The notes under the pieces: generated by a model
What the model saw: the letters and a program-made list of their open reading frames with translations, nothing else
Told to the model about the DNA's origin: nothing
Database searches by the model: none
Made by a program: the position numbers and the translations under genes
Source of the DNA: Conexibacter sp. CPCC 205762
GTDB taxonomy: Bacteria; Actinomycetota; Thermoleophilia; Solirubrobacterales; Solirubrobacteraceae
Length of the DNA stretch: 64,000 nucleotides
Assembly (NCBI RefSeq): GCF_030646155.1
Contig: NZ_JAUTDN010000031.1
Coordinates: 1-64,000, forward strand
Direction: 5' to 3'
Shown here: in pieces, positions 32,706 through 41,207 of the stretch
Position numbering within the stretch: the first letter of the stretch is position 1
Layout: each line of letters begins with the position of its first letter

Positions 32706-33813
32706 CGACCGGCATCCGCGGCATGCCGGGGCGCAGGTCGATGTCGAACTCGCGGATCGAGCCGTCGTCGTCGACGAAGCGCACGCGCGGCTGGTAGGGC
32801 CGCGACGGGTCGACGGCCGCCACGACGCCTCTGCTGCCGTCCTCCAACGTCAGCTCGTGCCCGGCCGGGTACGGCATCACGAGCTGGCGGAAGGTCGAGA
32901 CGATCGTCGGGTCGAAGGCGGTGCCGGAGCCCTCCTGCACGACCTCGACGCCGACGTGCGCCGGCCGCGCCGGCTTGTACGGCCGCTCCGAGCGGACCGC
33001 GTCGTAGACGTCGGCGACGGCGGCGATCCGCGCCAGCTCCGAGATCCGCCGGCCGGCGATCCCGCGCGGATAGCCTCTGCCGTCCCAGCGCTCGTGGTGG
33101 AAGCGCACGACCGAGATCGCCAGCATCGACGTCGTCGTGTGGTTGAGCATCGCGGCGCCGTACTCGGGGTGGCGCTTGATCATCTCCCACTCGCGCGCGT
33201 CGAGTCTGCCGGGCTTGTCGAGCACGTCGCGCGGGATCGCGAGCTTGCCGATGTCGTGCACGAGCAGGCCGAAGCCGAGCTGCGTCATCCGCTGCGGGAT
33301 GCGGTCGTAGCGCTGGCGGCCGCGATGGTCGGTCCAGCCGTGCTCGCGCCAGTGGCGCGCGGCGATCAGCAGGCCGAGCGTGGTGACGCGGACCGAGTGC
33401 TCGTGCGTGTACGCGTCGGCTGTGCGCATCTCCGAGAGCGCGAAGACGGCCTCGGGCAGGCCGGAGATCTCGTGCGCGATCGAGGCGGCGACGTCTCTCA
33501 GCCGCTCGACGTCGCGGCTGTCGAGCTGCTGGCCGGAGGCCAGTCTCTCGCGCGCCTGGGCCAAGGTCGCGGTGACCTCCTGCTCGGCGCGGTCGCGCGT
33601 CTCGGGGTTGAGCGCCTCCAGCGGCTCGATGCCGTCGCCCAGCTCGTCGTCGACCCAGACGGCGGCGACCCCGAGCGCGCGCAGGCGGCGGCACATCGAC
33701 TGCGTCAGCAGCGTGCCCGACAGCAGCAGCGGCGCGGTCCCGACCGGACCCGAGCGGACCTCGCGCGCGACGCGCGTGCCTGGCTTGAGGTGGCGTGAGG
33801 AGACGAGCCGCAT
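32695..33813 (-). CDS. HD-GYP domain phosphodiesterase
   Basis: 372 residues. HD-GYP proteins hydrolyse cyclic di-GMP or related dinucleotides. The N-terminal 110 residues include a helical stretch (EQEVTATLAQARERLA). The catalytic domain has THEHSVRVTTL, LLVHDIGKLAIPRDVLDKPG and the full GYP motif HHERWDGRGYPRG, so it should be active. A C-terminal extension of about 80 residues (LTLEDGSRGVVAAVDPSRPY...) reads as a small beta domain. No REC or transmembrane sensor is present, so the input is unclear. Confidence 0.88.
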   Translation of the reverse strand: MRLVSSRHLKPGTRVAREVRSGPVGTAPLLLSGTLLTQSMCRRLRALGVAAVWVDDELGDGIEPLEALNPETRDRAEQEVTATLAQARERLASGQQLDSRDVERLRDVAASIAHEISGLPEAVFALSEMRTADAYTHEHSVRVTTLGLLIAARHWREHGWTDHRGRQRYDRIPQRMTQLGFGLLVHDIGKLAIPRDVLDKPGRLDAREWEMIKRHPEYGAAMLNHTTTSMLAISVVRFHHERWDGRGYPRGIAGRRISELARIAAVADVYDAVRSERPYKPARPAHVGVEVVQEGSGTAFDPTIVSTFRQLVMPYPAGHELTLEDGSRGVVAAVDPSRPYQPRVRFVDDDGSIREFDIDLRPGMPRMPVVRV

Positions 33814-33875
33814 CAGCCGGATTCTGTCAGTTGATGCCAGTTTTGACTGTTCTGCATGGGCGGCTGCATCGCTGG

Positions 33876-34304
33876 TCAGTCGAGCGTGAGGCGGCGGCGC
33901 ACGACGTCGCCGACCTCGATCCGGTGGGGAGCGGCGTAGTAGTCGAAGCGGCTGACCTTGATGCCGTGGATGCCGAGCGCCGCGAGCAGGTCGTCGGCGG
34001 CGCTGCCGTCGATGAAGCCGAGCAGGTCGGCCGTGGCCGAACGGTGGGTCGGGACCGCGTGCGGCCCGGACGGCTGGCCGGTGAAGCGCTGCCTGCCGCT
34101 GCCGGCGTCGACCTCCGCGAACGCGACGCAGGTGAGCAGGACGACCTCGCCGGCGCGCCAGGCGTCCAGCTCCTGCCTCGCCTCAGGGGTCAGCACGCCG
34201 ATCTTGTCGACGAAGGCGCCGACGGGATCCGCAGGTTCCTCGAACAGCGTCCCGGTCGCGTGCACGCGCGCCGTCCCTTTCGTGTGGGCCTCGAAGTTGC
34301 GCAC
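33876..34304 (-). CDS. Hypothetical protein (142 aa)
   Basis: Not recognised. It begins MRNFEAHTKGTARVHATGTLF and has EVVLLTCVAFAEVDAGSGRQRFTGQP and a C-terminal VSRFDYYAAPHRIEVGDVVRRR. Mixed alpha/beta composition, no signal peptide or membrane segment. The GTG start has GGAG five bases upstream. Stands between HD-GYP (same strand, 62-base gap) and the divergent cyclase-like gene. Confidence 0.55.
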   Translation of the reverse strand: MRNFEAHTKGTARVHATGTLFEEPADPVGAFVDKIGVLTPEARQELDAWRAGEVVLLTCVAFAEVDAGSGRQRFTGQPSGPHAVPTHRSATADLLGFIDGSAADDLLAALGIHGIKVSRFDYYAAPHRIEVGDVVRRRLTLD

Positions 34305-34372
34305 TCTTTCTCCGGGTTAGATCGACCGCGATCGCCCAGCGTTGAGGCCGGTCCTGCGTTAGCGTCGAGATC

Positions 34373-35284
34373 GTGAACGCGATCGACCATCTGGAACGGG
34401 TCGCGGCGCGTGACGCCGGGCGCGGGATCGGGCCGCTGGCGCAGGCGGCCGCGGGCGGTCTGCGCGCCGCCGCGACAGGGATCGCGGCTGTTTCGGCGCC
34501 GTCGCTCGCGTTCGTGACCGGCTGCTTCGTCGTCCGCTCCGAGCCGCCCGCGCCGGAGACCGACGGCCCGGTCGGAGCCGCGCTCGCGGCGGCCGCGTTC
34601 GCGCGGATCGGCATCGAGGCGCGGCTGGTGACCGACGCGCGCTGCGCGGCGGTGGTGCGCGCGTGCGCCCCCGACCTCCCGCTGCATGTCGGCGACGAAC
34701 CCGATCCCCTCGAGGAGGAGCTGGCGGCGGCCGGCGTGACGCACGTCGTCTTCGTCGAGCGGCTGGGGCCGGCGGCCGACGGCGTCGTGCGCAACATGCG
34801 CGGCGACGATGTCAGCGCGGTGACGCCGCCGCTGCACCGGCTCGCCGACGGTCCGTGGGCGACGATCGCGATCGGCGACGGCGGCAACGAGGTCGGCATG
34901 GGCGCCCTCCCGCCGCCGCTCGTCGCCGCGACGGTCGCCCACGGCGAGCGGATCCACTGCGCCGTCGCCTGCGACGCGCTGATCGTCGCCGGCGTCTCCA
35001 ACTGGGGCGCGATCGCGCTCGCGCACGCCGTCGCGCTGCTCATCGCAGGCGCGGATGCCGCGGATCGCGGCGCGGCTGTTGCAGATCGCGGCGCATCTGT
35101 TGCAACTCGCGGCGCGGATGCGGCGCGCGCGTGCCTCTCCCCTGCTGCGCACGACGCCGTCCTCGCCGCCGCCGTCGCGGCCGGAGCGGTCGACGGCGTG
35201 CTGGGCAGACCGGTCGCGTCGGTCGACGGCGTCGACCCCGCCGTGCAGCACGAGATCCTGCTCGCGCTCGCCGCAGCCCGCTGA
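34373..35284 (+). CDS. D-glutamate cyclase-like protein (DUF4392)
   Basis: 303 residues matching the DUF4392 family, whose mitochondrial member (DGLUCY) converts D-glutamate to 5-oxo-D-proline. Blocks: FVTGCFV with PPAPETDGPVGAALAA, THVVFVERLGPAADGVVRNMRG, the glycine-rich WATIAIGDGGNEVGMG and LIVAGVSNWGAIALAHAVALL. An Ala-rich insertion from 21-bp repeats (35048-35131) separates the last conserved block from the C-terminus. The GTG start is seven bases after TAGCGT, a leaderless layout. No proline or oxoproline enzyme is adjacent. Confidence 0.82.
   Translation: MNAIDHLERVAARDAGRGIGPLAQAAAGGLRAAATGIAAVSAPSLAFVTGCFVVRSEPPAPETDGPVGAALAAAAFARIGIEARLVTDARCAAVVRACAPDLPLHVGDEPDPLEEELAAAGVTHVVFVERLGPAADGVVRNMRGDDVSAVTPPLHRLADGPWATIAIGDGGNEVGMGALPPPLVAATVAHGERIHCAVACDALIVAGVSNWGAIALAHAVALLIAGADAADRGAAVADRGASVATRGADAARACLSPAAHDAVLAAAVAAGAVDGVLGRPVASVDGVDPAVQHEILLALAAAR
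35048..35131 (+). repeat. In-frame 21-bp repeats in the cyclase-like gene, shared with ilvB
   Basis: Three clear units and one decayed one encode heptapeptides of the GA-x-x-AD-R type. The first, read as GCGGATGCCGCGGATCGCGG plus C, differs at one of 21 bases from the complement of the ilvB unit at 1402-1422. Confidence 0.85.
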
Positions 35285-35336
35285 CGCGCGCCGATCGCGC
35301 TGGAGCCAGCTCGCGGCGCGCGGTACGGTCCGCTCC

Positions 35337-35780
35337 ATGGCCTTCGTCCCGCCTGCCCGGCACCTGCTGCGCGCCAAGGACCTCGCCGACGCCCGTTACG
35401 CGGAGCCGCTCGGCGTCGACGACCTCGCGCGCGCGGCCGGGCTGTCGCGGGCGCACTTCAGCCGCGAGTTCCGGCGCGCCTTCGGCGACTCGCCGCACGC
35501 CTACCTGCTGACCCGCCGGCTCGAGCGCGCCGCGGCGCTGCTGCGCACGACCGACAGGTCGGTCGCGGAGGTCTGCTTCGCGGTCGGGCTGCAGAGCGTC
35601 GGCTCCTTCACGACCAGCTTCACGCGCACGTTCGGCAGATCGCCGACCGCCTACCGCGCGACCTTCCCGCCCGCCTCGCTGCAGGCGCGCGTGCCGATGT
35701 GCGTCTGGCGCGCCTACAGCCGGCCGAGCCCGAGACAGCACGTTTCGAGAAGACAGCCGGGCGCCGCCGCTTCAGCATGA
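35337..35780 (+). CDS. AraC family regulator, DNA-binding domain only
   Basis: 147 residues carrying little more than the two AraC helix-turn-helix motifs: PLGVDDLARAAGLSRAHFSREF and RSVAEVCFAVGLQSVGSFTTSF, then TFGRSPTAYRATFPP. There is no upstream sensor domain. TACGGT ends seven bases before the ATG, so the message is probably leaderless. The VOC gene begins 40 bases downstream; this AraC-then-VOC pairing is common and suggests the regulator controls its neighbour. Confidence 0.87.
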   Translation: MAFVPPARHLLRAKDLADARYAEPLGVDDLARAAGLSRAHFSREFRRAFGDSPHAYLLTRRLERAAALLRTTDRSVAEVCFAVGLQSVGSFTTSFTRTFGRSPTAYRATFPPASLQARVPMCVWRAYSRPSPRQHVSRRQPGAAASA

Positions 35781-35820
35781 CGGGCACCGCTTCGCCCGAC
35801 CGCCTGAGGAGGCAACACCG

Positions 35821-36246
35821 ATGATGCAGATCGCCAACGCGCAGCTGTGGGTGCACGACCAGGAGGAGGCGCTCGCCTTCTACACCGAGAAGCTCGGCTG
35901 GGAGGTGAAGGCCGACGTGACGCTGGCCGAGATGGCCGACTTCCGCTGGCTCGCCGTCGGCCCCGCCGGCCAGGACGGCACCTCCGTCGTGCTGATGGCG
36001 ATCCCCGGCCAGCCGGTGATGGACGACGCCTCCAGAGCGCAGGTCGAGGAGCTGATGGGCAAGGGCTTCGCCGGCTCGATCTTCCTCACGACCGACGACG
36101 TCCGCGCCGACTACGAGCAGCTGAAGGCGCGCGGCGTCGAGTTCAGCGAGCCGCCGGAGGAGCGCCCGTACGGGATCGACTGCGGCTTCCGCGACCCCTC
36201 AGGCAACAACTTCCGCCTCTCGCAGCTCGTCGAGCTGCCCGTCTGA
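35821..36246 (+). CDS. VOC superfamily (glyoxalase-like) protein
   Basis: 141 residues, one VOC unit: MQIANAQLWVHDQEEALAFY opens the first half, FRWLAVGPAGQDGTSVVLMA continues it, and GSIFLTTDDVRADYEQLKAR begins the second, ending YGIDCGFRDPSGNNFRLSQL. The FRDPSGNNF block is typical of glyoxalase and antibiotic-resistance type members. GAGGAGG lies eight bases before the ATG; a second ATG follows at once. Likely a partner of the AraC-type gene just upstream. Confidence 0.85.
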   Translation: MMQIANAQLWVHDQEEALAFYTEKLGWEVKADVTLAEMADFRWLAVGPAGQDGTSVVLMAIPGQPVMDDASRAQVEELMGKGFAGSIFLTTDDVRADYEQLKARGVEFSEPPEERPYGIDCGFRDPSGNNFRLSQLVELPV

Positions 36247-36311
36247 GCGGCGTCCAGCGCAGCGCGGCGGCTGCGCGACGACGAGCAGCCGCCGCGTACG
36301 ATGACGCGCAC

Positions 36312-37052
36312 ATGCCGAGAACGTCCCTCCTCGCCGCCGCCGCAGCGCTGCTGCTGGCGCTGCCGGCCACCGCCATCGCCGCCGATCCACTGCCCGTCGG
36401 GAAGGCGCAGGGCGTGCGCGTGACCGGCGCCCGCACCGGAGTCGTCTTCCACTTCGGCCCCGGCGCCGCATCGCTCCGTCGCGAGGTCGCCGGCAGACGC
36501 GTCGCGGTCAGCTGCACGGCGCTCCCGCGCGACGAGGACAAGCTCGGCGTCGTGCCCGGCGGCAGCAGCGGCGGCACATACGTGCGCGTCGCGCGCAGAC
36601 GCGCCCCGCTGCGCACGGGCATGGTCGAGCCGACCGCCGACTACTGCTCGCTCGGTCTGCCGGGGAAGTCGCCGCTCGTCTCGGTCCCGCTGACGCAGGC
36701 CGGCGCGATCGTCCTCGACGAGCGCGAGAAGGCGTCGATGTTGCTGTCGCTGCAGCTGATCGCCGGCACGATCGGCGACCGCGTCACGCCCTCCGCCTAC
36801 CCGACGCCGGCCCGCTTCGTCGCCAGCAGAGAGGCGCGCTCGCTGACCGCCGGCGGGTACCCGATCGTCGCGCTCGCCGCGCCGACCGACACGCCGCAGG
36901 GCCGCAGAGCGTTCGGCTACTGGAGCGACGGCGGACGCAGCGCCGCGTTCGTGACGCTGTCGGCGAGCGGCAGACGGCTCTACCTCCAGGTCGGCCCCGA
37001 CGCCGCGCTCAGCACCAACATCGCCGGCGCGATCTTCGGAGCGGAGGACTAG
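36312..37052 (+). CDS. Secreted protein of unknown function, copy 1
   Basis: 246 residues with a clear signal peptide (LLAAAAALLLALPATAIAA). The mature part begins DPLPVGKAQGVRVTGARTGV and has two Cys (VSCTA, DYCSLG) that may bond. LVSVPLTQAGAIVLDERE, YPTPARF and FGYWSDGGRSAAFVTLSASG recur in the adjacent gene, so the two are tandem paralogs. No named family recognised. TACGAT lies nine bases before the ATG. Confidence 0.7.
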   Translation: MPRTSLLAAAAALLLALPATAIAADPLPVGKAQGVRVTGARTGVVFHFGPGAASLRREVAGRRVAVSCTALPRDEDKLGVVPGGSSGGTYVRVARRRAPLRTGMVEPTADYCSLGLPGKSPLVSVPLTQAGAIVLDEREKASMLLSLQLIAGTIGDRVTPSAYPTPARFVASREARSLTAGGYPIVALAAPTDTPQGRRAFGYWSDGGRSAAFVTLSASGRRLYLQVGPDAALSTNIAGAIFGAED

Positions 37053-37808
37053 ATGGCCGCGCGACGGCTCACGCTCGCGGCGGCGCTCACCGCGCTCGCG
37101 CTCGCGGCGCCCGCAGTCGCAGACGCCAAGCCGCTGCCGGTCGGCAGCGCCGACGGCGTCCGGATCGAGCAGCATCGCACCGGGACGACGATCGTCTTCA
37201 CGAGACGAGCCGACCGGCTGTGGCGCCAAGTCGCCGGGCAGACGGTCGAGCTGAGCTGCATGCGGCTCAGCGACACCGGCGTCGGGCTCGTCACCGAGGG
37301 CGGCTTCGGCTACAGCTTCAAGGTGCCCAAGCGGCGCCAGCCGCTGCGGCCCGGGATGCTCAGTCCGCCGCTGGGCGACTGGTGCACCGTCTCGCTCGTC
37401 TTCGAGCACCCGCGAACGCTGCGGTTCGAGACGCTCGTCGCCGTCCCACTGACGCAGGCCGGCGCCGTCGTGCTCGACGAGCGCGAGCAGGCGGGCTGGA
37501 TGAGCGCCGTGCTCGCGATCGCCAGCAGCGTCACGAACGGCGCCAGACCGGCCGGCTACCCGACGCCGGCCCGGCTGACGACCGGCCGCTGGGCGAAGGC
37601 GATCAGACGCGACGGCTACCGCATCACGGCGCTCGCCGCCGCGACCGACACGCCGCCGCCCGGCCGTGTCGGCTACTGGAGCGACGGCGCCCAGCGCGCG
37701 ACCGTCGTCACGCTCTCGGGCAGCGGCCGCCGCCTCTTCATCGAGGTCGGCCCTGACGACGCGCTCAGCACGAACGTCGCCAGGGCGATCCTCAACCTCG
37801 CCGGCTAG
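37053..37808 (+). CDS. Secreted protein of unknown function, copy 2
   Basis: 251 residues, signal peptide LTLAAALTALALAAPAVADA. Shares with copy 1 the start KPLPVGSADGVRI, the block VAVPLTQAGAVVLDEREQ, YPTPARL and VGYWSDGAQRATVVTLSGSG, ending VGPDDALSTNVARAIL as in copy 1. Its ATG directly follows the TAG of copy 1, with no spacer, so translation is coupled. The pair looks like a local duplication that has diverged in the first half. Confidence 0.7.
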   Translation: MAARRLTLAAALTALALAAPAVADAKPLPVGSADGVRIEQHRTGTTIVFTRRADRLWRQVAGQTVELSCMRLSDTGVGLVTEGGFGYSFKVPKRRQPLRPGMLSPPLGDWCTVSLVFEHPRTLRFETLVAVPLTQAGAVVLDEREQAGWMSAVLAIASSVTNGARPAGYPTPARLTTGRWAKAIRRDGYRITALAAATDTPPPGRVGYWSDGAQRATVVTLSGSGRRLFIEVGPDDALSTNVARAILNLAG

Positions 37809-37816
37809 CTACCAGG

Positions 37817-39202
37817 TCACTGGACGACCCGCGGCGGGTCGCCGGCGCCGACCGCGTCCTCGCCGCCGACCGCGTTGGCGGCGATCACGCGGCTGAACCA
37901 CTTCGCGCTCGCCTTCGGGATCCGCTCCTGCGTGCGGTAGTCGACGTAGACGAGGCCGAACCGCTTCGAGTAGCCGAGCGCCCACTCGAAGTTGTCCATC
38001 AGCGACCAGACGAAGTAGCCGCGCACGTCGGCGCCCTGCTCGATCGCCTGCGCGGTCGCGCGGAAGTGGCCGTCGAGGAAGGCGATCCGCTCGACGTCGT
38101 CGACCTCGCCCTCGGGGTCGACGTAGTCGGCGAAGGCGGCGCCGTTCTCGGTCACGTACAGCGGCAGGTCGGTGTAGTCGGTCGCGACCCGCACCAGCAC
38201 CTCGCGCAGCCCGTCGGGGTGGATGCCGATCTCGCCGTCGGTCAGCGGGCCGGCGTCGGGCTCCTTGACCCAGCCGCGCGGGTCGTCCGCCGACGGCGAG
38301 ACGAAGTGGCGCTCGTAGAAGTTGACGCCGAGGTAGTCGAGCGGCTGCCCGATCGCGGCGAGGTCGCCCTCCTGCACGAACTCCATCGCGGTCGCGACGC
38401 TCTGCAGCTCGACCATGTCCTGCGGGTAGGCGCCCTTGAAGAGCGGGTCGAGGAACCAGCGGTTCTCGCGCCCGTCGACCCGCCGCGCGGCCTCCAGCGC
38501 CGCCGGGTCGTCGCTCGACGGCCACGCCGACGAGAGGTTGAGCGTGATCCCGACCTGGCCGCTGACGCCCGCCCCGCGCAGCGCGGAGACCGCCCGCCCG
38601 TGGCCGAGCAGCAGGTGGTGGGAGGCGGCGACGCCCGCCGCCAGGCTCTGCACGCCCGGCGCGTGGCGCCCCTCCATGTAGCCGAGGAACGACGAGCAGT
38701 ACGGCTCGTTCAGCGTCACCCAGAACGGCACGTCGTCCTTGAAGACGCGCGCGATCTGCTCGCTGTACTCGCCGAACCGCTCCGCGGTCGAGCGGACGGC
38801 CCAGCCGCCCTCCTCCTGCAGGTCCTGCGGCAGGTCCCAGTGGTAGAGCGTCACCATCGGCGTGACGCCGCGCTGCTGCAGCCCGTCGAGCAGCCGCTTG
38901 TAGTGGTCGACGACGTGCTGGACGAGCGGACCGCGGCCGTTGGGCTGGATCCGCGGCCAGGCGAACGACAGCCGGTAGCCGCCGAGCCCGAGCGAGGCGA
39001 CGAGGTCGAGGTCCTGCTCCCAGCGGTGGTAGTGGTCGCAGGCGATGTCGCCGGTGTCGCCGTGATGGACCTTGCCCGGCGTGCGGGCGAAGACGTCCCA
39101 GATCGACGGCGTGCGGCCGCCCTCCTGCGCGGCCCCTTCGATCTGGTAGGCCGCGGTCGCGGCGCCCCACAGGAAGCCGTCCGGGAAGTTGACAGTGCTC
39201 AT
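37817..39202 (-). CDS. bglA: Family GH1 beta-glucosidase
   Basis: 461-residue cytosolic glycosidase without a signal peptide. FPDGFLWGAATAAYQIEGA opens the TIM barrel. The acid/base Glu is in TLNEPYCSSFLGYMEGRHAPG and the nucleophile in YVTENGAAFADY; FVWSLMDNFEWALGYSKRFG and YVDYRTQERIPKASAKWFS complete the GH1 pattern. It follows the permease gene by 14 bases on the same transcript and would split imported beta-glucosides such as gentiobiose or cellobiose. Linkage specificity cannot be read from sequence. Confidence 0.93.
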   Translation of the reverse strand: MSTVNFPDGFLWGAATAAYQIEGAAQEGGRTPSIWDVFARTPGKVHHGDTGDIACDHYHRWEQDLDLVASLGLGGYRLSFAWPRIQPNGRGPLVQHVVDHYKRLLDGLQQRGVTPMVTLYHWDLPQDLQEEGGWAVRSTAERFGEYSEQIARVFKDDVPFWVTLNEPYCSSFLGYMEGRHAPGVQSLAAGVAASHHLLLGHGRAVSALRGAGVSGQVGITLNLSSAWPSSDDPAALEAARRVDGRENRWFLDPLFKGAYPQDMVELQSVATAMEFVQEGDLAAIGQPLDYLGVNFYERHFVSPSADDPRGWVKEPDAGPLTDGEIGIHPDGLREVLVRVATDYTDLPLYVTENGAAFADYVDPEGEVDDVERIAFLDGHFRATAQAIEQGADVRGYFVWSLMDNFEWALGYSKRFGLVYVDYRTQERIPKASAKWFSRVIAANAVGGEDAVGAGDPPRVVQ

Positions 39203-39216
39203 GTCCTGGTTTTCTC

Positions 39217-40425
39217 CTACGCGCCCCGCGCGGCGCGCCGGCGCCGGCTGATCGCATCGATGCTCACAGCCGCCACGAGAATCGCTCCCGTGGCGATGTC
39301 CTTCGTGCTCGACGGCTTGCCGAGCAGGTCGAGTCCGTTCTCCACGCTCGCGATCACGAGCGCGCCGAGCAGCGCCTGGTAGACGCGCCCCTGGCCGCCG
39401 AAGAGGCTGGCGCCGCCGATCACCGCGGCCGCGATCGCCTCCAGCAGCAGCGTGCCGCCGCCGGTCCCGGTCGAGACCGCGAACTGGCGCGAGACGGCGA
39501 TCAGGCCCGCGACGGCCGCGAGGCCCGCGGCGAGCGCGAACACCAGCACGCGGATCTGGTCGACGCGCACGCCCGCGCGCCGCGCCGCCTCTCTGTCGCC
39601 GCCGATCGCGAACAGGTGACGGCCGAGCTGGGTGCGGGTCGTCAGCGCGCCGAGCGCGACCGAGATCCCGATCAGCACGACGAGCAGCCACGGCACGCCG
39701 AAGTAGCCGTCGAGGTAGGCGACGACGAGCGCGCCGAAGGCCGCCGGCGCCAGACAGGCGGCGACGTCGTGCGACAGCGGGCGCGTCGTCAGCGACAGCC
39801 GCGTGCGCGCGCGGCGCCGCAGCGCGACGTCGGCCCACCAGCCCGCGACGGCGACGACCAGCAGCAGCCAGGCGAGCCAGCTCGGCAGGTAGCTGTTGGC
39901 GATCCCGCGCACGAACTCGTCCTCGACGCGCAGCTCGCCGGCGTTGCCGAGCAGCGTCAGCTGGACGCCCTGCCAGGCGAGGAAGCCGCCGAGCGTGACG
40001 ACGAACGACGGCACGCCGACCAGCACCGAGATGCCGCCCTGCAGCAGCCCGGCGGCGGCGCCGACCGCGATCGCGAAGGCGATCGCCGCCCACGTCGGCC
40101 AGCCGTGGTTGGTCAGCAGCACCGCCACGACCGCCGCGCACATGCCGGCGAGCGTGCCGAGCGAGAGGTCGATCTCGCCGATCAGCAGCACCAGCACGAC
40201 GCCGAGCGACAGCATCCCCACGACCCCGACCTGGAGGACGAGGTTGGAGAGGTTGCGCGCGGTCAGGAAGTTCTCGTTCAGCAGCTGGAAGACGAGCCAG
40301 ATCAGCGCCAGGCCGATCAGGACCGGGACCGGCCCCCAGTCGGCGTCGCGCGCCGCGCCGAGGCGGGCCGCCAGACCGAGGCGGGCGCCGTCGCGTCCCG
40401 GGGCGTCTGCCCTCACGGCGCTCAT
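39217..40425 (-). CDS. Sugar ABC transporter permease, XylH type
   Basis: 402 residues, larger than RbsC because it carries extra segments, as in XylH. The loop LVLLIGEIDLSLGTLAGMCA is near residue 80, and GRHLFAIGGDREAARRAGVRV near 300 is the ATPase contact. The N-terminal 28 residues are polar and Ala/Arg-rich. ATGA overlap with the ATPase. The only permease of this importer, so it should act as a homodimer. Confidence 0.9.
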   Translation of the reverse strand: MSAVRADAPGRDGARLGLAARLGAARDADWGPVPVLIGLALIWLVFQLLNENFLTARNLSNLVLQVGVVGMLSLGVVLVLLIGEIDLSLGTLAGMCAAVVAVLLTNHGWPTWAAIAFAIAVGAAAGLLQGGISVLVGVPSFVVTLGGFLAWQGVQLTLLGNAGELRVEDEFVRGIANSYLPSWLAWLLLVVAVAGWWADVALRRRARTRLSLTTRPLSHDVAACLAPAAFGALVVAYLDGYFGVPWLLVVLIGISVALGALTTRTQLGRHLFAIGGDREAARRAGVRVDQIRVLVFALAAGLAAVAGLIAVSRQFAVSTGTGGGTLLLEAIAAAVIGGASLFGGQGRVYQALLGALVIASVENGLDLLGKPSSTKDIATGAILVAAVSIDAISRRRRAARGA

Positions 40426-41207
40426 GATGCCTTCGCCCCGGACAGCAGCCGCCCGCCGGTGATCGCCGCGACGACGTCGTCGGGCTCGCTCTCGGCGCGC
40501 ACGAACGTGCCGGCGTTTCTGCCCAGCCGCAGGACCGCGATCCGGTCGGCGACGCGGAAGACGTCGGAGAGGTTGTGCGAGATCACGATCACGCCCAGCC
40601 CGCGCTCGGCGAGCGACCGCACGAGCCCGAGCACCATGTCGGTCTGCTCGACGCCGAGCGCGGCGGTCGGCTCGTCGAGCAGCACGAGCTTGGAGCCCCA
40701 CAGCACCGCGCGCGCGACCGCGACCGCCTGCCGCTGGCCGCCCGACAGCCCCGACACGGGGCGCCGGACGTCGCGCAGCGTCGTCACCGACAGCTCCGCC
40801 AGCACCTCGCGCGTGCGCTGCTCCATCGCCGCGTTGGAGAGCCGCCGCAGCCGCCCGGCCAGCGGCGCCTTGACCTGCTCGCGGCCGAGGAAGAGGTTGG
40901 CGACGACGTCGAGGTTGTCGCAGATCGCGAGGTCCTGGTAGACGGTCGCGATCCCCAGCTCGGCGGCGGCCTGAGGCCCGCTGACGCGGACCTCGTCGCC
41001 TTCGAACAGGATCCGGCCCTCGTCGGCCGTGTGGGCGCCGGCGATCGTCTTCACGAGCGTCGACTTGCCGGCGCCGTTGTCACCGACGAGGGCGAGCACC
41101 TCGCCCCGCCGGACCTCCAGGTCGACGCCGTTCAACGCGTGAACGGCGCCGTAGGACTTGCGGATCCCCTCCAGTCTCAGGAGGGGCGCTGAATTCACTG
41201 CGGGCAT
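40422..41207 (-). CDS. Sugar ABC transporter ATPase, single domain
   Basis: 261 residues: Walker A GDNGAGKST (42-50), Q-loop YQDLAICDNL, signature LSGGQRQAVAVARAV, Walker B LVLLDEPTAALG, switch VIVISHNLSDV. XylG and RbsA have two such domains; here one full-strength domain must dimerise, as in the short FrcA-like subgroup. The ATG is placed 13 bases inside the receptor gene. Works with the XylH-type permease. Confidence 0.9.
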   Translation of the reverse strand: MPAVNSAPLLRLEGIRKSYGAVHALNGVDLEVRRGEVLALVGDNGAGKSTLVKTIAGAHTADEGRILFEGDEVRVSGPQAAAELGIATVYQDLAICDNLDVVANLFLGREQVKAPLAGRLRRLSNAAMEQRTREVLAELSVTTLRDVRRPVSGLSGGQRQAVAVARAVLWGSKLVLLDEPTAALGVEQTDMVLGLVRSLAERGLGVIVISHNLSDVFRVADRIAVLRLGRNAGTFVRAESEPDDVVAAITGGRLLSGAKAS

